Shown here piece after piece: positions 8,202 to 17,192 of a stretch of 54,512 nt of DNA. Made by a program: the position numbers and the translations under genes. The DNA comes from an uncultured Hyphomicrobiales bacterium (GTDB lineage: Bacteria; Pseudomonadota; Alphaproteobacteria; Rhizobiales; Xanthobacteraceae), in NCBI GenBank assembly GCA_903885555.1, contig CAISIV010000313.1:1-54512 (forward strand), written 5' to 3'. Under the pieces are notes generated by a model. The model ran no database searches, had not been told where the DNA came from, and saw only the letters and a program-made list of their open reading frames with translations. Each line of letters opens with the position of its first letter. Within the stretch, counting starts at the first letter, position 1.

Positions 8202-8750
8202 ATGACCCTGACCCAAGCGATCCGCCACACCACGCTCTTAGCCGCTGCCGCTCTGCTCGTGACCGCCGTCAGCATCAAGCCCGTGACGGTTTACGCTATG
8301 GGTACCGACTCGCCGCCGCCCGCCGACGAAAAGAAAGACAAGAAGAAGGGCAGCGCCATGGAAGAGCAGGAGCAAAAGCTCGCTCACGAGAAATTCCTGC
8401 GCAACTACCGCGCCGCGCGCGACGTCATTCTTGCCGGCGATTACAAAGCCGGCATCGCCGCCATGCACGCGCTCGGTCAGGACGAGCATCCCGACGTCGC
8501 CAACTATATCGGTTACGCCAATCGCAAGATGGGCAACTACGACCAATCGAAGGTCTGGTACGAAAAAGCCCTGGCCGCCGATCCGACACATGTCCGTACC
8601 TGGTCGTACTACGGCATGTGGCACATGGAACAAGGCAATCGCCTCAAGGCCGAAGACTATCTCGCCAAGGTCAATGCGCTGTGCGGCAATGCAACGTGCA
8701 AGGAGTTCATCGAACTCAAGGCTGTGATCGCCGGTACCGCGAGCTACTAA
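8202..8750 (+). CDS. exported TPR-repeat protein
   Basis: 182 residues. An N-terminal hydrophobic segment (TTLLAAAALLVTAVSIKPV) acts as signal or anchor, followed by a charged Pro/Lys stretch. Then come two tetratricopeptide-like units, HPDVANYIGYANRKMGNYDQ and the following AADPTHVRTWSYYGMWHMEQ region, and two cysteines near the end. TPR proteins serve as protein-protein scaffolds; the partner is unknown. The start at 8202 is set by AGGAG at 8190; an ATG at 8181 has no such site. A terminator hairpin follows. Confidence 0.75.
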   Translation: MTLTQAIRHTTLLAAAALLVTAVSIKPVTVYAMGTDSPPPADEKKDKKKGSAMEEQEQKLAHEKFLRNYRAARDVILAGDYKAGIAAMHALGQDEHPDVANYIGYANRKMGNYDQSKVWYEKALAADPTHVRTWSYYGMWHMEQGNRLKAEDYLAKVNALCGNATCKEFIELKAVIAGTASY

Positions 8751-8777
8751 GTTCCGCATAAGTTTTTAATTTCTACC

Positions 8778-8812
8778 ATCATGCCCGGCCTCATCGCCGG
8801 GCATGATTCATT
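8778..8812 (+). terminator. palindromic hairpin after the TPR gene
   Basis: The arms ATCATGCCCGGC (8778-8789) and GCCGGGCATGAT (8796-8807) form a perfect 12-bp stem with a 6-nt loop, followed by TCATTTG. The same stem recurs at 9258, so it is both a terminator candidate and a repeated element. Confidence 0.65.
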
Positions 8813-8948
8813 TGTGCATTGCGCAAGGAACTATTCGCACGGAACTTTCGAAATCATTTCTTTAGAAGTTTCATACTGCGGAACATTAGTGGCCGTTGGC
8901 TGTTGATCCATGCATTGAAATTCCACACCCAAGGAAGAGGAAACCACC

Positions 8949-9230
8949 ATGACATTCCGCACCGCCATTATTGCCGCCGCGCTGCTCGCCACCAGCGGCT
9001 TTGCTTATGCGCAGAACACCACCACCCCGGCCGATCAGAATCGCCCCGGCCTGCAGGGCGACGACTCGTCCAAGGCGAAGGACACGATGGGCAACAAGGG
9101 CGCCGGCAACACCAAGGGCTCGATGGCTCCAGCCACCACGGGCGCCGGCACCTCGCCGACGAAGGACACGATGGACAAGAACGTCAGCCCGGCTTCGCCG
9201 AAGGCTGGCGAGTCTCAGCCCGCCAAGTAA
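8949..9230 (+). CDS. small exported low-complexity protein (93 aa)
   Basis: The signal peptide MTFRTAIIAAALLATSGFAYA is cut before QNTTTPA. The mature part is rich in Thr, Lys, Gly, Ala, Asp and Ser, with repeated K-DTM units (AKDTMGNKG, TKDTMDKNV). It is probably disordered and periplasmic. No family function is known to me. AGGAAGAGGAAA lies before the ATG, and a palindromic hairpin follows the stop. Confidence 0.7.
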   Translation: MTFRTAIIAAALLATSGFAYAQNTTTPADQNRPGLQGDDSSKAKDTMGNKGAGNTKGSMAPATTGAGTSPTKDTMDKNVSPASPKAGESQPAK

Positions 9231-9257
9231 TTGACGGCTGCGTCGATTTGCTGAAGC

Positions 9258-9290
9258 TCATGCCCGGCCTTCGTGCCGGGCATGATGCGT
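9258..9290 (+). terminator. palindromic hairpin after the small exported protein gene
   Basis: An 11-bp perfect stem TCATGCCCGGC/GCCGGGCATGA (9258-9268, 9275-9285) with a 6-nt loop. It is nearly identical to the hairpin at 8778 and sits between convergent genes, so it may act in both directions. Confidence 0.6.
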
Positions 9291-9620
9291 TTAGGCTGAG
9301 GTGACCGAGGTCTCCGCCACGATCCAGGCGTGATAGGCGGGGTCGGCATTTTCAACGGGTAAAATCATGATCGACGGCGTCTGGTAGGAGTGCCTCTCCT
9401 TGACCGCGGCGCTGACCTCGCCGGCCAATGAGGCCCGGGTTTTGAAGATCATCACCACCTCCTCGGCCCGCTCGACCTTCCCCTCCCACCAATAGTGCGA
9501 AATCATTCCCGGAACGATGTTAACGCAGGCGGCCAGCCGCTGCTCGACTATGGCGCGGCCGGCCTGCTCCGCCTCGACAATCGAGGGCCAGGTCGTATAC
9601 ACGAGCACCACCGGTTCCAT
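9291..9620 (-). CDS. cutA: divalent-cation tolerance protein CutA
   Basis: 109 residues, the usual CutA1 size. Conserved elements are [10 protein letters not shown] at the N-end, the [20 protein letters not shown] core and [16 protein letters not shown]. CutA1 forms very stable cytoplasmic trimers with a ferredoxin-like fold, linked to copper/divalent metal tolerance in E. coli; its molecular role remains unclear. It is divergent from nadK with only 42 bases between the starts, so the promoters must overlap. Confidence 0.92.
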   Translation of the reverse strand: MEPVVLVYTTWPSIVEAEQAGRAIVEQRLAACVNIVPGMISHYWWEGKVERAEEVVMIFKTRASLAGEVSAAVKERHSYQTPSIMILPVENADPAYHAWIVAETSVTSA

Positions 9621-9662
9621 GTTCAGACCCTACCCGTTCCGAGCTGCGTTTTCGAGAGTCCC

Positions 9663-10445
9663 ATGAGCCCGCTGGTCCAGAATATTAAGCGCATCGCCTT
9701 CGTCGCCAGCCAGACGCCGGAGGCGCGCGAGGCCTGCGCGCTGCTCCAAAAGCGTTACGGCAACGCCGAGCCGGCCGAAGCCGATGTCATCGTCGCGCTC
9801 GGCGGCGACGGGCTGATGCTGCAAACCCTGCACAAGTTCATGAATTCCGGCAAGCCGATCTACGGCATGCACCGTGGCACCGTCGGCTTCCTGATGAACG
9901 AGTTCGTCGTCGACGGTCTGGTTGAGCGGATCGCGGCCGCGCATACGACCGTCATCCATCCGCTGGACATGCATGCCCGCGATGTTGACGGCCAAAGCCA
10001 CGAGCGCCGTGCCATCAACGAAGTGTCGCTGTTCCGGCAAAGCGCGCAGGCCGCTCACTTGCGCATTCTGGTGGACGGCCAGGAGCGGCTTGCCGAATTG
10101 GTGTCAGATGGCGTGCTGGTGGCAACGCCCGCCGGCTCGACGGCCTACAATCTGTCGGTGCAAGGCACGATCATCCCGATCAACGCGCCCCTCCTTGCTC
10201 TTACGGCAATAAGCCCGTTCCGCCCGCGCCGCTGGCGCGGCGCGCTGCTGCCGGACAAAGCCAAAGTCACGATCGAGATCCAGGACGCCGACAAGCGGCC
10301 GGTCGCCGCGGTCGCAGACAACGACGAAGTGCGCTCCGTGCAGCGCGTCGATATCAGCATGGACCACAGCATCTCGCTCAATATGCTGTTCGATCCGGGC
10401 CATAATCTCGATGAGCGCATCCTGCGCGAACAGTTTGGGTTTTGA
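9663..10445 (+). CDS. nadK: NAD kinase
   Basis: 260 residues. The diagnostic GGDG motif (residues 47-50) lies in [16 protein letters not shown]. Further conserved blocks are [15 protein letters not shown], the INEVSLFR region and [20 protein letters not shown]. The cytoplasmic enzyme phosphorylates NAD to NADP. The start at 9663 gives the standard length for the short alphaproteobacterial form; upstream in-frame codons overlap cutA. The next gene begins 14 bases after the stop. Confidence 0.95.
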   Translation: MSPLVQNIKRIAFVASQTPEAREACALLQKRYGNAEPAEADVIVALGGDGLMLQTLHKFMNSGKPIYGMHRGTVGFLMNEFVVDGLVERIAAAHTTVIHPLDMHARDVDGQSHERRAINEVSLFRQSAQAAHLRILVDGQERLAELVSDGVLVATPAGSTAYNLSVQGTIIPINAPLLALTAISPFRPRRWRGALLPDKAKVTIEIQDADKRPVAAVADNDEVRSVQRVDISMDHSISLNMLFDPGHNLDERILREQFGF

Positions 10446-10459
10446 GCAGCGGCCCGGTG

Positions 10460-11449
10460 ATGTCAACGTCCGACCGCGACATGAAGACCACGCGCCTCGG
10501 CAAAGAGCCTGTCGACGCTAACGGCCATCACATTATTTTTGACAAATTCGAGCGCACCGCGCCGCGCAGCGACGAACGCTTCGACATCAATTTCATGGGC
10601 GCCAGCATCGCCCACGAATTCGAACGCAATCTCATCGAGGCCAACCCGAACTTCGATCAGGACACCGCCAAAGGCCTCAAAGCCAGCGGACGCAGCACAC
10701 TGACCGATACCGATCCCACCTATCCCTATCGGGATAGCGAAGATTATTTCGAATGGATCGATCTGCTGACGGCCATCGACCGAGCCGACACGCAATTCAC
10801 GATGATCGAGATTGGCGCCGGCTATGGACGCTGGATTGCCAACGCCGCTGCTGCCATCAAGCGGCACAAGACAAAGCGTCTTCGCCAGAAACTCATCGCG
10901 CTTGAATCCGACAAAACGCGCTTCGCAATGATGACTCGCAATTGTAAGAACAACGACATTGCCGAAGGCGACCGCCAGCTGATCCGCGCTGCCTGTACGC
11001 CCGACGGCAATGCGCTGTTCATGCATGTCAACGATTCATACGGCAACAATGTCTGGCAGGACCCCAAGTTTGCCGTCTATTTCGAAGGCAAGCAGACCGA
11101 CACCATGGATTTTACCGACGGGCTGGGGCGGAAATTCACTGTCCAAAAGGTGCCCGCCGTGCAGTTGAACTCCTTGCTCACGGAAAACATCGACTTCATC
11201 GATATGGATATTCAGGGCGCCGAGCTCGATGTCATTTATTCGTCGATCGACGCCATGGGCAAGTTCGTCAAGCTGATCCATGTCGGTTGCCATTCGCTTC
11301 CGATCGACAGCCGGCTGGCGCATATCTTTCACTTGCACGGCTGGCGGCCGCGGCGCATTTTCTCCAGCGGAGCGGTGAACGAGACGCCCTATGGAAAATT
11401 CCAGTTCATCGACGGCATTCAGAGCTGGGAAAATCCGAATTTTGACTGA
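10460..11449 (+). CDS. FkbM-family methyltransferase
   Basis: 329 residues. A SAM-binding motif I, MIEIGAGYGRW (about 115-125), is followed by the FkbM hallmark NIDFIDMDIQGAELDVI, which closes the Rossmann core. FkbM-type enzymes O-methylate sugars or natural products; the substrate is unknown. The ATG at 10460 is chosen; the preceding TTG overlaps the nadK stop, and ATG 10481 is also possible. The position right after nadK suggests co-transcription without a clear functional link. Confidence 0.8.
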   Translation: MSTSDRDMKTTRLGKEPVDANGHHIIFDKFERTAPRSDERFDINFMGASIAHEFERNLIEANPNFDQDTAKGLKASGRSTLTDTDPTYPYRDSEDYFEWIDLLTAIDRADTQFTMIEIGAGYGRWIANAAAAIKRHKTKRLRQKLIALESDKTRFAMMTRNCKNNDIAEGDRQLIRAACTPDGNALFMHVNDSYGNNVWQDPKFAVYFEGKQTDTMDFTDGLGRKFTVQKVPAVQLNSLLTENIDFIDMDIQGAELDVIYSSIDAMGKFVKLIHVGCHSLPIDSRLAHIFHLHGWRPRRIFSSGAVNETPYGKFQFIDGIQSWENPNFD

Positions 11450-11461
11450 GATAAGCCATCC

Positions 11462-11947
11462 ATGAGCCAGCGTTTCGATTTTTCCGTCAACGGCAAACCG
11501 GTCAGCGTTGCGCTCGATAACGAAGCGACGCCACTGCTCAACGTCCTACGCAATGAACTCGGACTGATGGGTACGCGTTTCGGCTGCGGCCTCGAGCAGT
11601 GCGGCTGCTGCATGGTGCTGATCGACGGCGAGCCGGTGAAATCCTGCAATCGCGACGTCTCTACGCTGGCTGGAAAGACCGTCACCACGATCGAGGGCAT
11701 CGGCTCCCACGAGCGCCCTCATCCGTTGCAACAGGCCTTCCTCGATGAACAGGCCGGGCAATGCGGCTATTGCCTCGCCGGCATTTTGATTTCGGCCAAG
11801 GCGTTGCTGGAGAAAAACCCCTCTCCGACCCGCAAGGAAATCGCGCTGGCGCTCGATGGCAATATATGCCGCTGCGGCTCGCACAACCGCATCATGCGGG
11901 CAGTCGAAAAGGCAGCCGCCGTGATGCGCGCGGGAGAACGCGCATGA
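11462..11947 (+). CDS. molybdenum hydroxylase small subunit, 2x[2Fe-2S]
   Basis: 161 residues. A plant-type ferredoxin domain carries C42, C47, C50 and C62 (motif CGLEQCGCC). The helical second domain carries C101-x2-C104 and C136-x-C138 (CGYC, CRCG), the two clusters of xanthine dehydrogenase-family small subunits (IorA/CoxS type). It passes electrons from the molybdenum centre of the next gene's product to an acceptor. The stop codon TGA lies inside a 45-bp palindromic repeat. No FAD subunit is present, as in isoquinoline 1-oxidoreductase-type enzymes. Confidence 0.92.
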   Translation: MSQRFDFSVNGKPVSVALDNEATPLLNVLRNELGLMGTRFGCGLEQCGCCMVLIDGEPVKSCNRDVSTLAGKTVTTIEGIGSHERPHPLQQAFLDEQAGQCGYCLAGILISAKALLEKNPSPTRKEIALALDGNICRCGSHNRIMRAVEKAAAVMRAGERA

Positions 11948-11986
11948 TCCCGAAAAGTGGGAACCGGTTTTCGGGTAAGATCATGC
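11942..11986. repeat. 45-bp palindromic repeat, copy 1
   Basis: The outer arms GCATGATC and GATCATGC (11942-11949, 11979-11986) enclose CCGAAAA...TTTTCGG around the core GTGGGAACCGG. The left arm contains the TGA stop of the iron-sulfur subunit. Other copies lie at 30690 and 54479. It separates the two Mo-hydroxylase subunit genes and could fold as a long mRNA hairpin between them. Confidence 0.9.
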
Positions 11987-12002
11987 GCAACGGACATATG
12001 TC

Positions 12003-14132
12003 ATGAACGCGCCTATCCTGCCGCCCATCCTCAACGACAACCCGGTGCTCGACCGCTGGGTTTCCTTCCCCGCGCCCGGCATGGTCACCGTCAATACCGG
12101 CCGTGTCGAACTCGGCCAGGGCGTATTGACGGCCATGCTACAGGTCGGGGCCGACGAGCTTGATGTCGACAAGAGCCGGATCACAATCTGCTCCGGCGTC
12201 ACCGGCGTCACCGCCAATGAAGGCTACACCGCGGGAAGCCACTCCATTCAGACCGGCGCTGTTGCCTTGCGGCAAGCGCTGGCCGACGTACGCTCGCTGT
12301 TCCTGACGCAAGCGGCTGCCATCATGAATTGCGACGTTGCCGAACTGAGCATTCGCGACGGCGGCATCCTGCGCAACGGCGCGTCTACCGGTCAGGATTA
12401 CTGGACGCTCGCCGGTGCCATCGACCTTTCGACCAAGGCTACCGGTTTGGGCAAACGCAAAGCAGTAGCTGACTTTACATCGATCGGGCATGACACGCCC
12501 CGCCTCGACCTGCCGGCCAAGATTTTCGGCGACGCAGCCTTCATCCACGACATGAAACTGCCCGGAATGGTGCATGCCCGCGTCGTGCGTCAACCGAACC
12601 GCGGCGCCACGATTGGCACTGTGGACGAGGCCGCTATCCAGCGCGCCGCCAAGGGACCGGTCGATTTCGTGCGTACCGGCGATTTCCTCGCCATCGTCGG
12701 CAATAACGAATTGTCAGTCGATCTCGCCGGCGCCGCCGCAGTCGATCGCGTCACCTGGAACAATGTTGAGACGCCGACGCCGCTGCAGCAGGAAAGCACG
12801 TGGCTTTTGCAACGCCCTTCCGTCGACAAAGTGATTGGCGATCCAGAACCGGCCGATCCACAAGGCCGTCAGCGTTTCGAAGCGACCTTCACGCGCGGCT
12901 ACGTTGCGCACGCTTCAATCTCACCATCCTGCGGGCTGGCGCTGTTAACGGACGGCAAGATGACCGTCTGGACTCATTGCCAGGGCGTCTATCCGCTGCG
13001 CGGGGCATTGTCGCGCATGCTCAAGATGGAGCCGTCCGACATCATCGTGCACCACGTGCAAGGATCCGGCTGCTACGGCCACAATGGCGCCGACGATGCC
13101 GCCGCCGACGCCGCCATCATCGCGCAACAGATGCCGGGCACGCCTATCCGCGTGCGCTGGCGTCGCGAGGAAGAATTTGTCTACGAGCCCAAAAGCCCGG
13201 GCATGGTGGTGAAGGTCCGCGCCCTCATCGACGAAAACGGCAAGCCGTCCGACTGGACGCAGGAAATCTGGAGTGGCAATCACAACGGCCGTCCCGGCGG
13301 CGGCAGTTCGTTACTCGGCGAAGAGGCCCTGCCCGGCTACGTGCCGCTACCGCCCGCCAACGAAGTGCCCGAGGCTGCCGGTGGCGGCGCGACGCGCAAC
13401 GGTGATCCGCTTTACGACATTCCGCAGAAGCGCATGATCCACCATAAGATCGAGGAGCCGCCGGTGCGGCTCTCGTCGTTGCGCGGGCTCGGCGCCACGG
13501 CAAACGGATTCGCGATGGAATCCTGCATCGACGAACTGGCCGAACGAGCCAGTATGGATCCGGTTGCCTATCGCCTATCGATTATCTCGGATCCGCGCGC
13601 CCGCGGCGTCATTGAGAAAGCGGCCGCGATGGCGAACTGGCAGCCCAATGCGCCGGGCGGTGAAGGCCATGGCCGCGGCTTTGCCTTCGCCCGTTATAAG
13701 AACAAGGCCGCATACTTTGCCTGCGTTGTCGAACTCGACGTCGAGGAAGAAATCACCGTGCGCCACGTCTGGTGCGCGACCGATGCTGGCCTCGTCGTCA
13801 GCCCTGACGGCGCCCTCAACCAGATCGAGGGCGGCATCATCCAGGCCATCAGTTGGGTCACCAAGGAACAGGTTCGCTTCGACAACGACGCGCCGACCGG
13901 AACCGTGTCTTTCGACTGGGAAACCTACCCGGTGCTGAAGTTCTCCGAAGTGCCGGAAATCGAGATGGCGTTGCTTAATACTAAAGACGAAGTGCCGCTC
14001 GGCGTCGGCGAAGTCGCTGGCGGCCCCATCGCTGGGGCCATCGGCAATGCCGTCTATCACGCGCTCGGCGCCCGCATTCACCACCTGCCGCTGACGCGCG
14101 ATCGCATCATGGCGACGCTGCTCCAGGGCTAA
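12003..14132 (+). CDS. molybdopterin-binding large subunit of an aldehyde/xanthine dehydrogenase-family hydroxylase (IorB-like)
   Basis: 709 residues. It opens with a molybdopterin-contact region (TGRVELGQGVLTAMLQ, GYTAGSHSIQTG), then an a/b-hammerhead-like block (LDLPAKIFGDAAFIHDMKLPG). It ends with the catalytic-glutamate motif GVGE, E670, near the C-end. This segment order matches IorB/nicotinate-dehydrogenase-type subunits. No Tat signal and no cytochrome domain are seen, so a cytoplasmic two-subunit enzyme is likely. It hydroxylates an N-heterocycle or oxidises an aldehyde; the substrate is unknown. The spacing from the small subunit is taken up by the palindromic repeat. Confidence 0.88.
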   Translation: MNAPILPPILNDNPVLDRWVSFPAPGMVTVNTGRVELGQGVLTAMLQVGADELDVDKSRITICSGVTGVTANEGYTAGSHSIQTGAVALRQALADVRSLFLTQAAAIMNCDVAELSIRDGGILRNGASTGQDYWTLAGAIDLSTKATGLGKRKAVADFTSIGHDTPRLDLPAKIFGDAAFIHDMKLPGMVHARVVRQPNRGATIGTVDEAAIQRAAKGPVDFVRTGDFLAIVGNNELSVDLAGAAAVDRVTWNNVETPTPLQQESTWLLQRPSVDKVIGDPEPADPQGRQRFEATFTRGYVAHASISPSCGLALLTDGKMTVWTHCQGVYPLRGALSRMLKMEPSDIIVHHVQGSGCYGHNGADDAAADAAIIAQQMPGTPIRVRWRREEEFVYEPKSPGMVVKVRALIDENGKPSDWTQEIWSGNHNGRPGGGSSLLGEEALPGYVPLPPANEVPEAAGGGATRNGDPLYDIPQKRMIHHKIEEPPVRLSSLRGLGATANGFAMESCIDELAERASMDPVAYRLSIISDPRARGVIEKAAAMANWQPNAPGGEGHGRGFAFARYKNKAAYFACVVELDVEEEITVRHVWCATDAGLVVSPDGALNQIEGGIIQAISWVTKEQVRFDNDAPTGTVSFDWETYPVLKFSEVPEIEMALLNTKDEVPLGVGEVAGGPIAGAIGNAVYHALGARIHHLPLTRDRIMATLLQG

Positions 14133-14268
14133 CAGCCCTCTCTGCCCACCTCGGTTGTTGCAACGCACGCGGCGCTTTCGCTCTGGCGCCGGGCGATGGC
14201 TGCGCTAAGCTTGCAACCGACAGTAGCCTGCGGACCACAATGCGGGCGCTGAACGTGGGGAAACAAAC

Positions 14269-15252
14269 ATGCAGCTTTCCAAGAAATGGGTGGCGCTTTG
14301 CGCCGTCGCAGCCGTCATCACTTTCGCTCTGCCCGCTTCCGCCCAAACCAAATTGAAATGGGCACACGTCTACGAAGTCTCGGAGCCCTACCACACCGAA
14401 GCTTTGTGGGCCGCCGAAGAAATCAAGAAACGCACCAACGGGCGCTACGAGATCGGCGTGTTCCCGGCTTCCCAGCTCGGCAACGAAAACCAGATCAACG
14501 AAGGCCTCGGCCTCGGCACCGTCGATATCATCTACACCGGCGCATCGTTTGCCGGCTCCATCCATAAACCGCTGGCCATCACCGGTGCGCCCTTCATCCT
14601 GCGCGACTTCGATCACTGGAAGGCCTATCGCGACAGCAAACTGTTCCGCGATATCGCCAAGGGCTACGAAGACAAGACCAAGCACAAGGTGGTCGCCATC
14701 CTCTATTACGGCCAGCGCCATGTGACGGCGAACAAGGAAATCAAGAAGCCCGAAGACATGAAAGGCATGAAGCTGCGCGTACCGCCAGCGCCGCTGTTCC
14801 TGATGTTCACCAAATCGGTCGGCGCCAACGCCACGCCGATTGCCTTCGCCGAAGTCTATCTCGCGCTTCAGCAGGGCACCGTCGATGGCCAGGAAAATCC
14901 GCTACCGACAATCATGGCCAAGAAGTTCTACGAAGTGCAGTCGCACATCATGCTGACCGGCCACATCACGGAATCGTTGGTCACCATCGTCGGCAGCCAT
15001 GTCTGGGCGAAATTTTCGGACGCCGACAAGAAGGTGTTCGAGGACGTGCTGATGCAGGCGAGCGCCAAATCGACCGACGCCATTCGCACCTCCGAATTGA
15101 AGCTGGCCGATGAGTTCCGCAAGCTTGGCAAGAATGTGGTCGAGGTCGACCGTGCCGCCTTCATCAAGGCTGCGGTGCCGCTGCACAACGACGCTAGCGC
15201 CGGCGCGGGCTGGACCAAGGCCGAATACGACGCGCTTCAGGCGCTGAAATAG
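14269..15252 (+). CDS. TRAP transporter solute receptor (DctP family)
   Basis: 327 residues. The signal peptide ends at ALPASAQ. Conserved DctP features are KLKWAHVYEVSEPYHTEAL at the start of the mature chain, FPASQLGNE, MKLRVPPAP (arginine that clamps the ligand carboxylate) and LQQGTVDGQENPLPTI. It is a periplasmic binding protein for a carboxylate, working with the next two membrane proteins. A hairpin separates it from the permease genes, fitting the usual excess of receptor over permease. Confidence 0.93.
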   Translation: MQLSKKWVALCAVAAVITFALPASAQTKLKWAHVYEVSEPYHTEALWAAEEIKKRTNGRYEIGVFPASQLGNENQINEGLGLGTVDIIYTGASFAGSIHKPLAITGAPFILRDFDHWKAYRDSKLFRDIAKGYEDKTKHKVVAILYYGQRHVTANKEIKKPEDMKGMKLRVPPAPLFLMFTKSVGANATPIAFAEVYLALQQGTVDGQENPLPTIMAKKFYEVQSHIMLTGHITESLVTIVGSHVWAKFSDADKKVFEDVLMQASAKSTDAIRTSELKLADEFRKLGKNVVEVDRAAFIKAAVPLHNDASAGAGWTKAEYDALQALK

Positions 15253-15260
15253 CCGGACAG

Positions 15261-15287
15261 ACCGCGGCGGCCCCCCGCCGCGGTTTT
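15261..15287 (+). terminator. attenuating hairpin between TRAP receptor and permease genes
   Basis: A 10-bp GC stem ACCGCGGCGG/CCGCCGCGGT (15261-15270, 15275-15284) with a four-C loop and TTTT. It is a likely partial terminator or 3' stabiliser for the receptor message. Confidence 0.6.
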
Positions 15288-15319
15288 ATCCCCAGCCCGT
15301 TCCAACAATCGGTCCTGCC

Positions 15320-15889
15320 ATGACATCGACGCTCGAACCGCGTCCATCGAAACCGCCTTTGGAAATACAGCACCTCATCGTCGCCGAGGATGCAGAGGTC
15401 AAAATCGAGCATTACCCGGAAGACTGGCTGGCGATGGCCGTGTTCTGGACACTGGCCTTCATTGTCTTTCTGCAATTCTTCACCCGCTACATCCTCAACG
15501 ACAGCGTGGCCTGGACCGAGGAGATAGCGCGCTATGGATTGATGTGGGTGACCTTCATCGGCGGTGTCATGGTGACGCGCCGCAATTCGCATATTGCGGT
15601 TGAGCTTCTGTCTAATGTCATGGGCCCTTCGCTGCTGCGCTCGGCGCTGCTGGCCTTCGTCGACATCGTCAAGCTCGGCTTCCTCGGCCTGCTGGCTTAT
15701 TTCTCGATCACCATCACCGAGCGCATGGACATGCAGCGCATGACGGTGATCGACCTGCCGATGAGCTACGTTTACGCCGGCGTCGCGCTCGGCTGTTTCC
15801 TGATGTTCGCCCGGCAAGCGCAGAATTTCTGGCGCAACGCCCGCAATCGTTGGCGCACCCCGCCGACGCATCCCATCGTCACCGATTAG
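15320..15889 (+). CDS. TRAP transporter small permease (DctQ family)
   Basis: 189 residues with four membrane helices, including FWTLAFIVFLQFFTRYILN and the DctQ signature AWTEEIARYGLMWVTFIGG. The cytoplasmic N-end of about 40 residues is longer than usual. It is the scaffold subunit for the large permease. The large-permease gene starts 16 bases after its stop. Confidence 0.92.
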   Translation: MTSTLEPRPSKPPLEIQHLIVAEDAEVKIEHYPEDWLAMAVFWTLAFIVFLQFFTRYILNDSVAWTEEIARYGLMWVTFIGGVMVTRRNSHIAVELLSNVMGPSLLRSALLAFVDIVKLGFLGLLAYFSITITERMDMQRMTVIDLPMSYVYAGVALGCFLMFARQAQNFWRNARNRWRTPPTHPIVTD

Positions 15890-15904
15890 AGCGCGGGAAA
15901 TCCG

Positions 15905-17185
15905 ATGGGCATTCTCTTTGTCGTCTTTCTCGTCGTGCTGACCACCGGTGTACCGGTGTTCATCGCGCTGGCCGGTTCGTCACTACTCTACACCCACTTT
16001 ATCGCCTTCATTCCCGACTTCGTCATCCTGCACCGCATGGCCGGCGGCATTGACAGCTTCCCGCTGCTGGCGGTGCCGTTCTTCATCCTTGCCGGCAATC
16101 TGATGAACTCCGCCGGCATCACCAACCGGATCTACGATTTCGCGGTGGCACTTGCGGGCTGGATGCGCGGCGGCCTGGCGCACGTCAACATCATCGGTTC
16201 AGTGATTTTCGCCGGCATGTCGGGCACGGCGATTGCCGATGCTGCCGGTCTCGGCACCATCGAAATCAAGGCGATGAAGGATCACGGCTACGATACCGAA
16301 TTCTCGGTCGGCGTCACCGCGGCTTCCGCGACGCTCGGCCCGATCATCCCGCCATCTCTGCCCTTCGTGATCTACGGCATGATGGCCAATGTCTCGATCG
16401 GCGCGCTGTTTCTCGGCGGCATCATCCCCGGTGCAGTGATGACGATCTTCATGATGCTGTACGTCTATTACTGTGCGCGCCGCTACAACATGGGCCGCGA
16501 CCAGGCATTCCGCTGGAAAACGCTCGGCGTCACGTTCATCGCTGCGGTGCCGGCGCTGCTCACCCCCACCATCATTATCGGCGGCATGACGTTCGGCTGG
16601 TTCACACCGACCGAAGCCGCGATTGCCGCCTCCGCCTGGGCGCTGATCCTGGGGATTTTCCTCTACCGCTCGATGTCGCTAAAGCAGTTCTACAAGGTGA
16701 CGATGGACACCATCGAGACCACAGCGAGCGTGCTGCTGATCGTCGCCGCCGCGTCACTGTTCGGCTGGGTCCTGACCACCACGCACATCGCCGAACAGGC
16801 AGCCGATGCGCTGCTGTCGGTCACCAACAACCGCTACATCATTCTCGTGCTGATCAACCTGTTGCTACTGGTGATCGGCTGCTTCCTCGAACCGATCGCC
16901 TCGATCAGCATTCTGGTACCGGTGCTGATGCCTATTTTGGTCAAGGTCGGCATCGATCCTGTGCATTTTGGTGTTGTGATGACGCTCAATCTGATGATCG
17001 GGCTGCTACACCCTCCCCTCGGCATGGTGCTTTTCGTGCTGTCTCGCATCGCCAAGCTGTCGATCGAACGGACCACAATGGCGATCTTGCCGTGGCTCAT
17101 CCCCTTGATGGCGTCACTGATTGTCATCACATTCGTTCCCGAAGTGACGCTATGGCTGCCGCGCACGCTCGGCTTCCTGAAATGA
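15905..17185 (+). CDS. TRAP transporter large permease (DctM family)
   Basis: 426 residues, fully hydrophobic with about 12 helices. Family marks are the PFFILAGNLMNSAGIT block, the GTAIADAAGLGTIEIKAMKD region, SATLGPIIPPSLPFVIYGMM and TPTEAAIAASAWAL. This is the Na+-coupled transport subunit. The UxaA-family gene begins 8 bases after it, supporting one operon in which transport and breakdown are linked. Confidence 0.94.
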   Translation: MGILFVVFLVVLTTGVPVFIALAGSSLLYTHFIAFIPDFVILHRMAGGIDSFPLLAVPFFILAGNLMNSAGITNRIYDFAVALAGWMRGGLAHVNIIGSVIFAGMSGTAIADAAGLGTIEIKAMKDHGYDTEFSVGVTAASATLGPIIPPSLPFVIYGMMANVSIGALFLGGIIPGAVMTIFMMLYVYYCARRYNMGRDQAFRWKTLGVTFIAAVPALLTPTIIIGGMTFGWFTPTEAAIAASAWALILGIFLYRSMSLKQFYKVTMDTIETTASVLLIVAAASLFGWVLTTTHIAEQAADALLSVTNNRYIILVLINLLLLVIGCFLEPIASISILVPVLMPILVKVGIDPVHFGVVMTLNLMIGLLHPPLGMVLFVLSRIAKLSIERTTMAILPWLIPLMASLIVITFVPEVTLWLPRTLGFLK

Positions 17186-17192
17186 GACTGCA

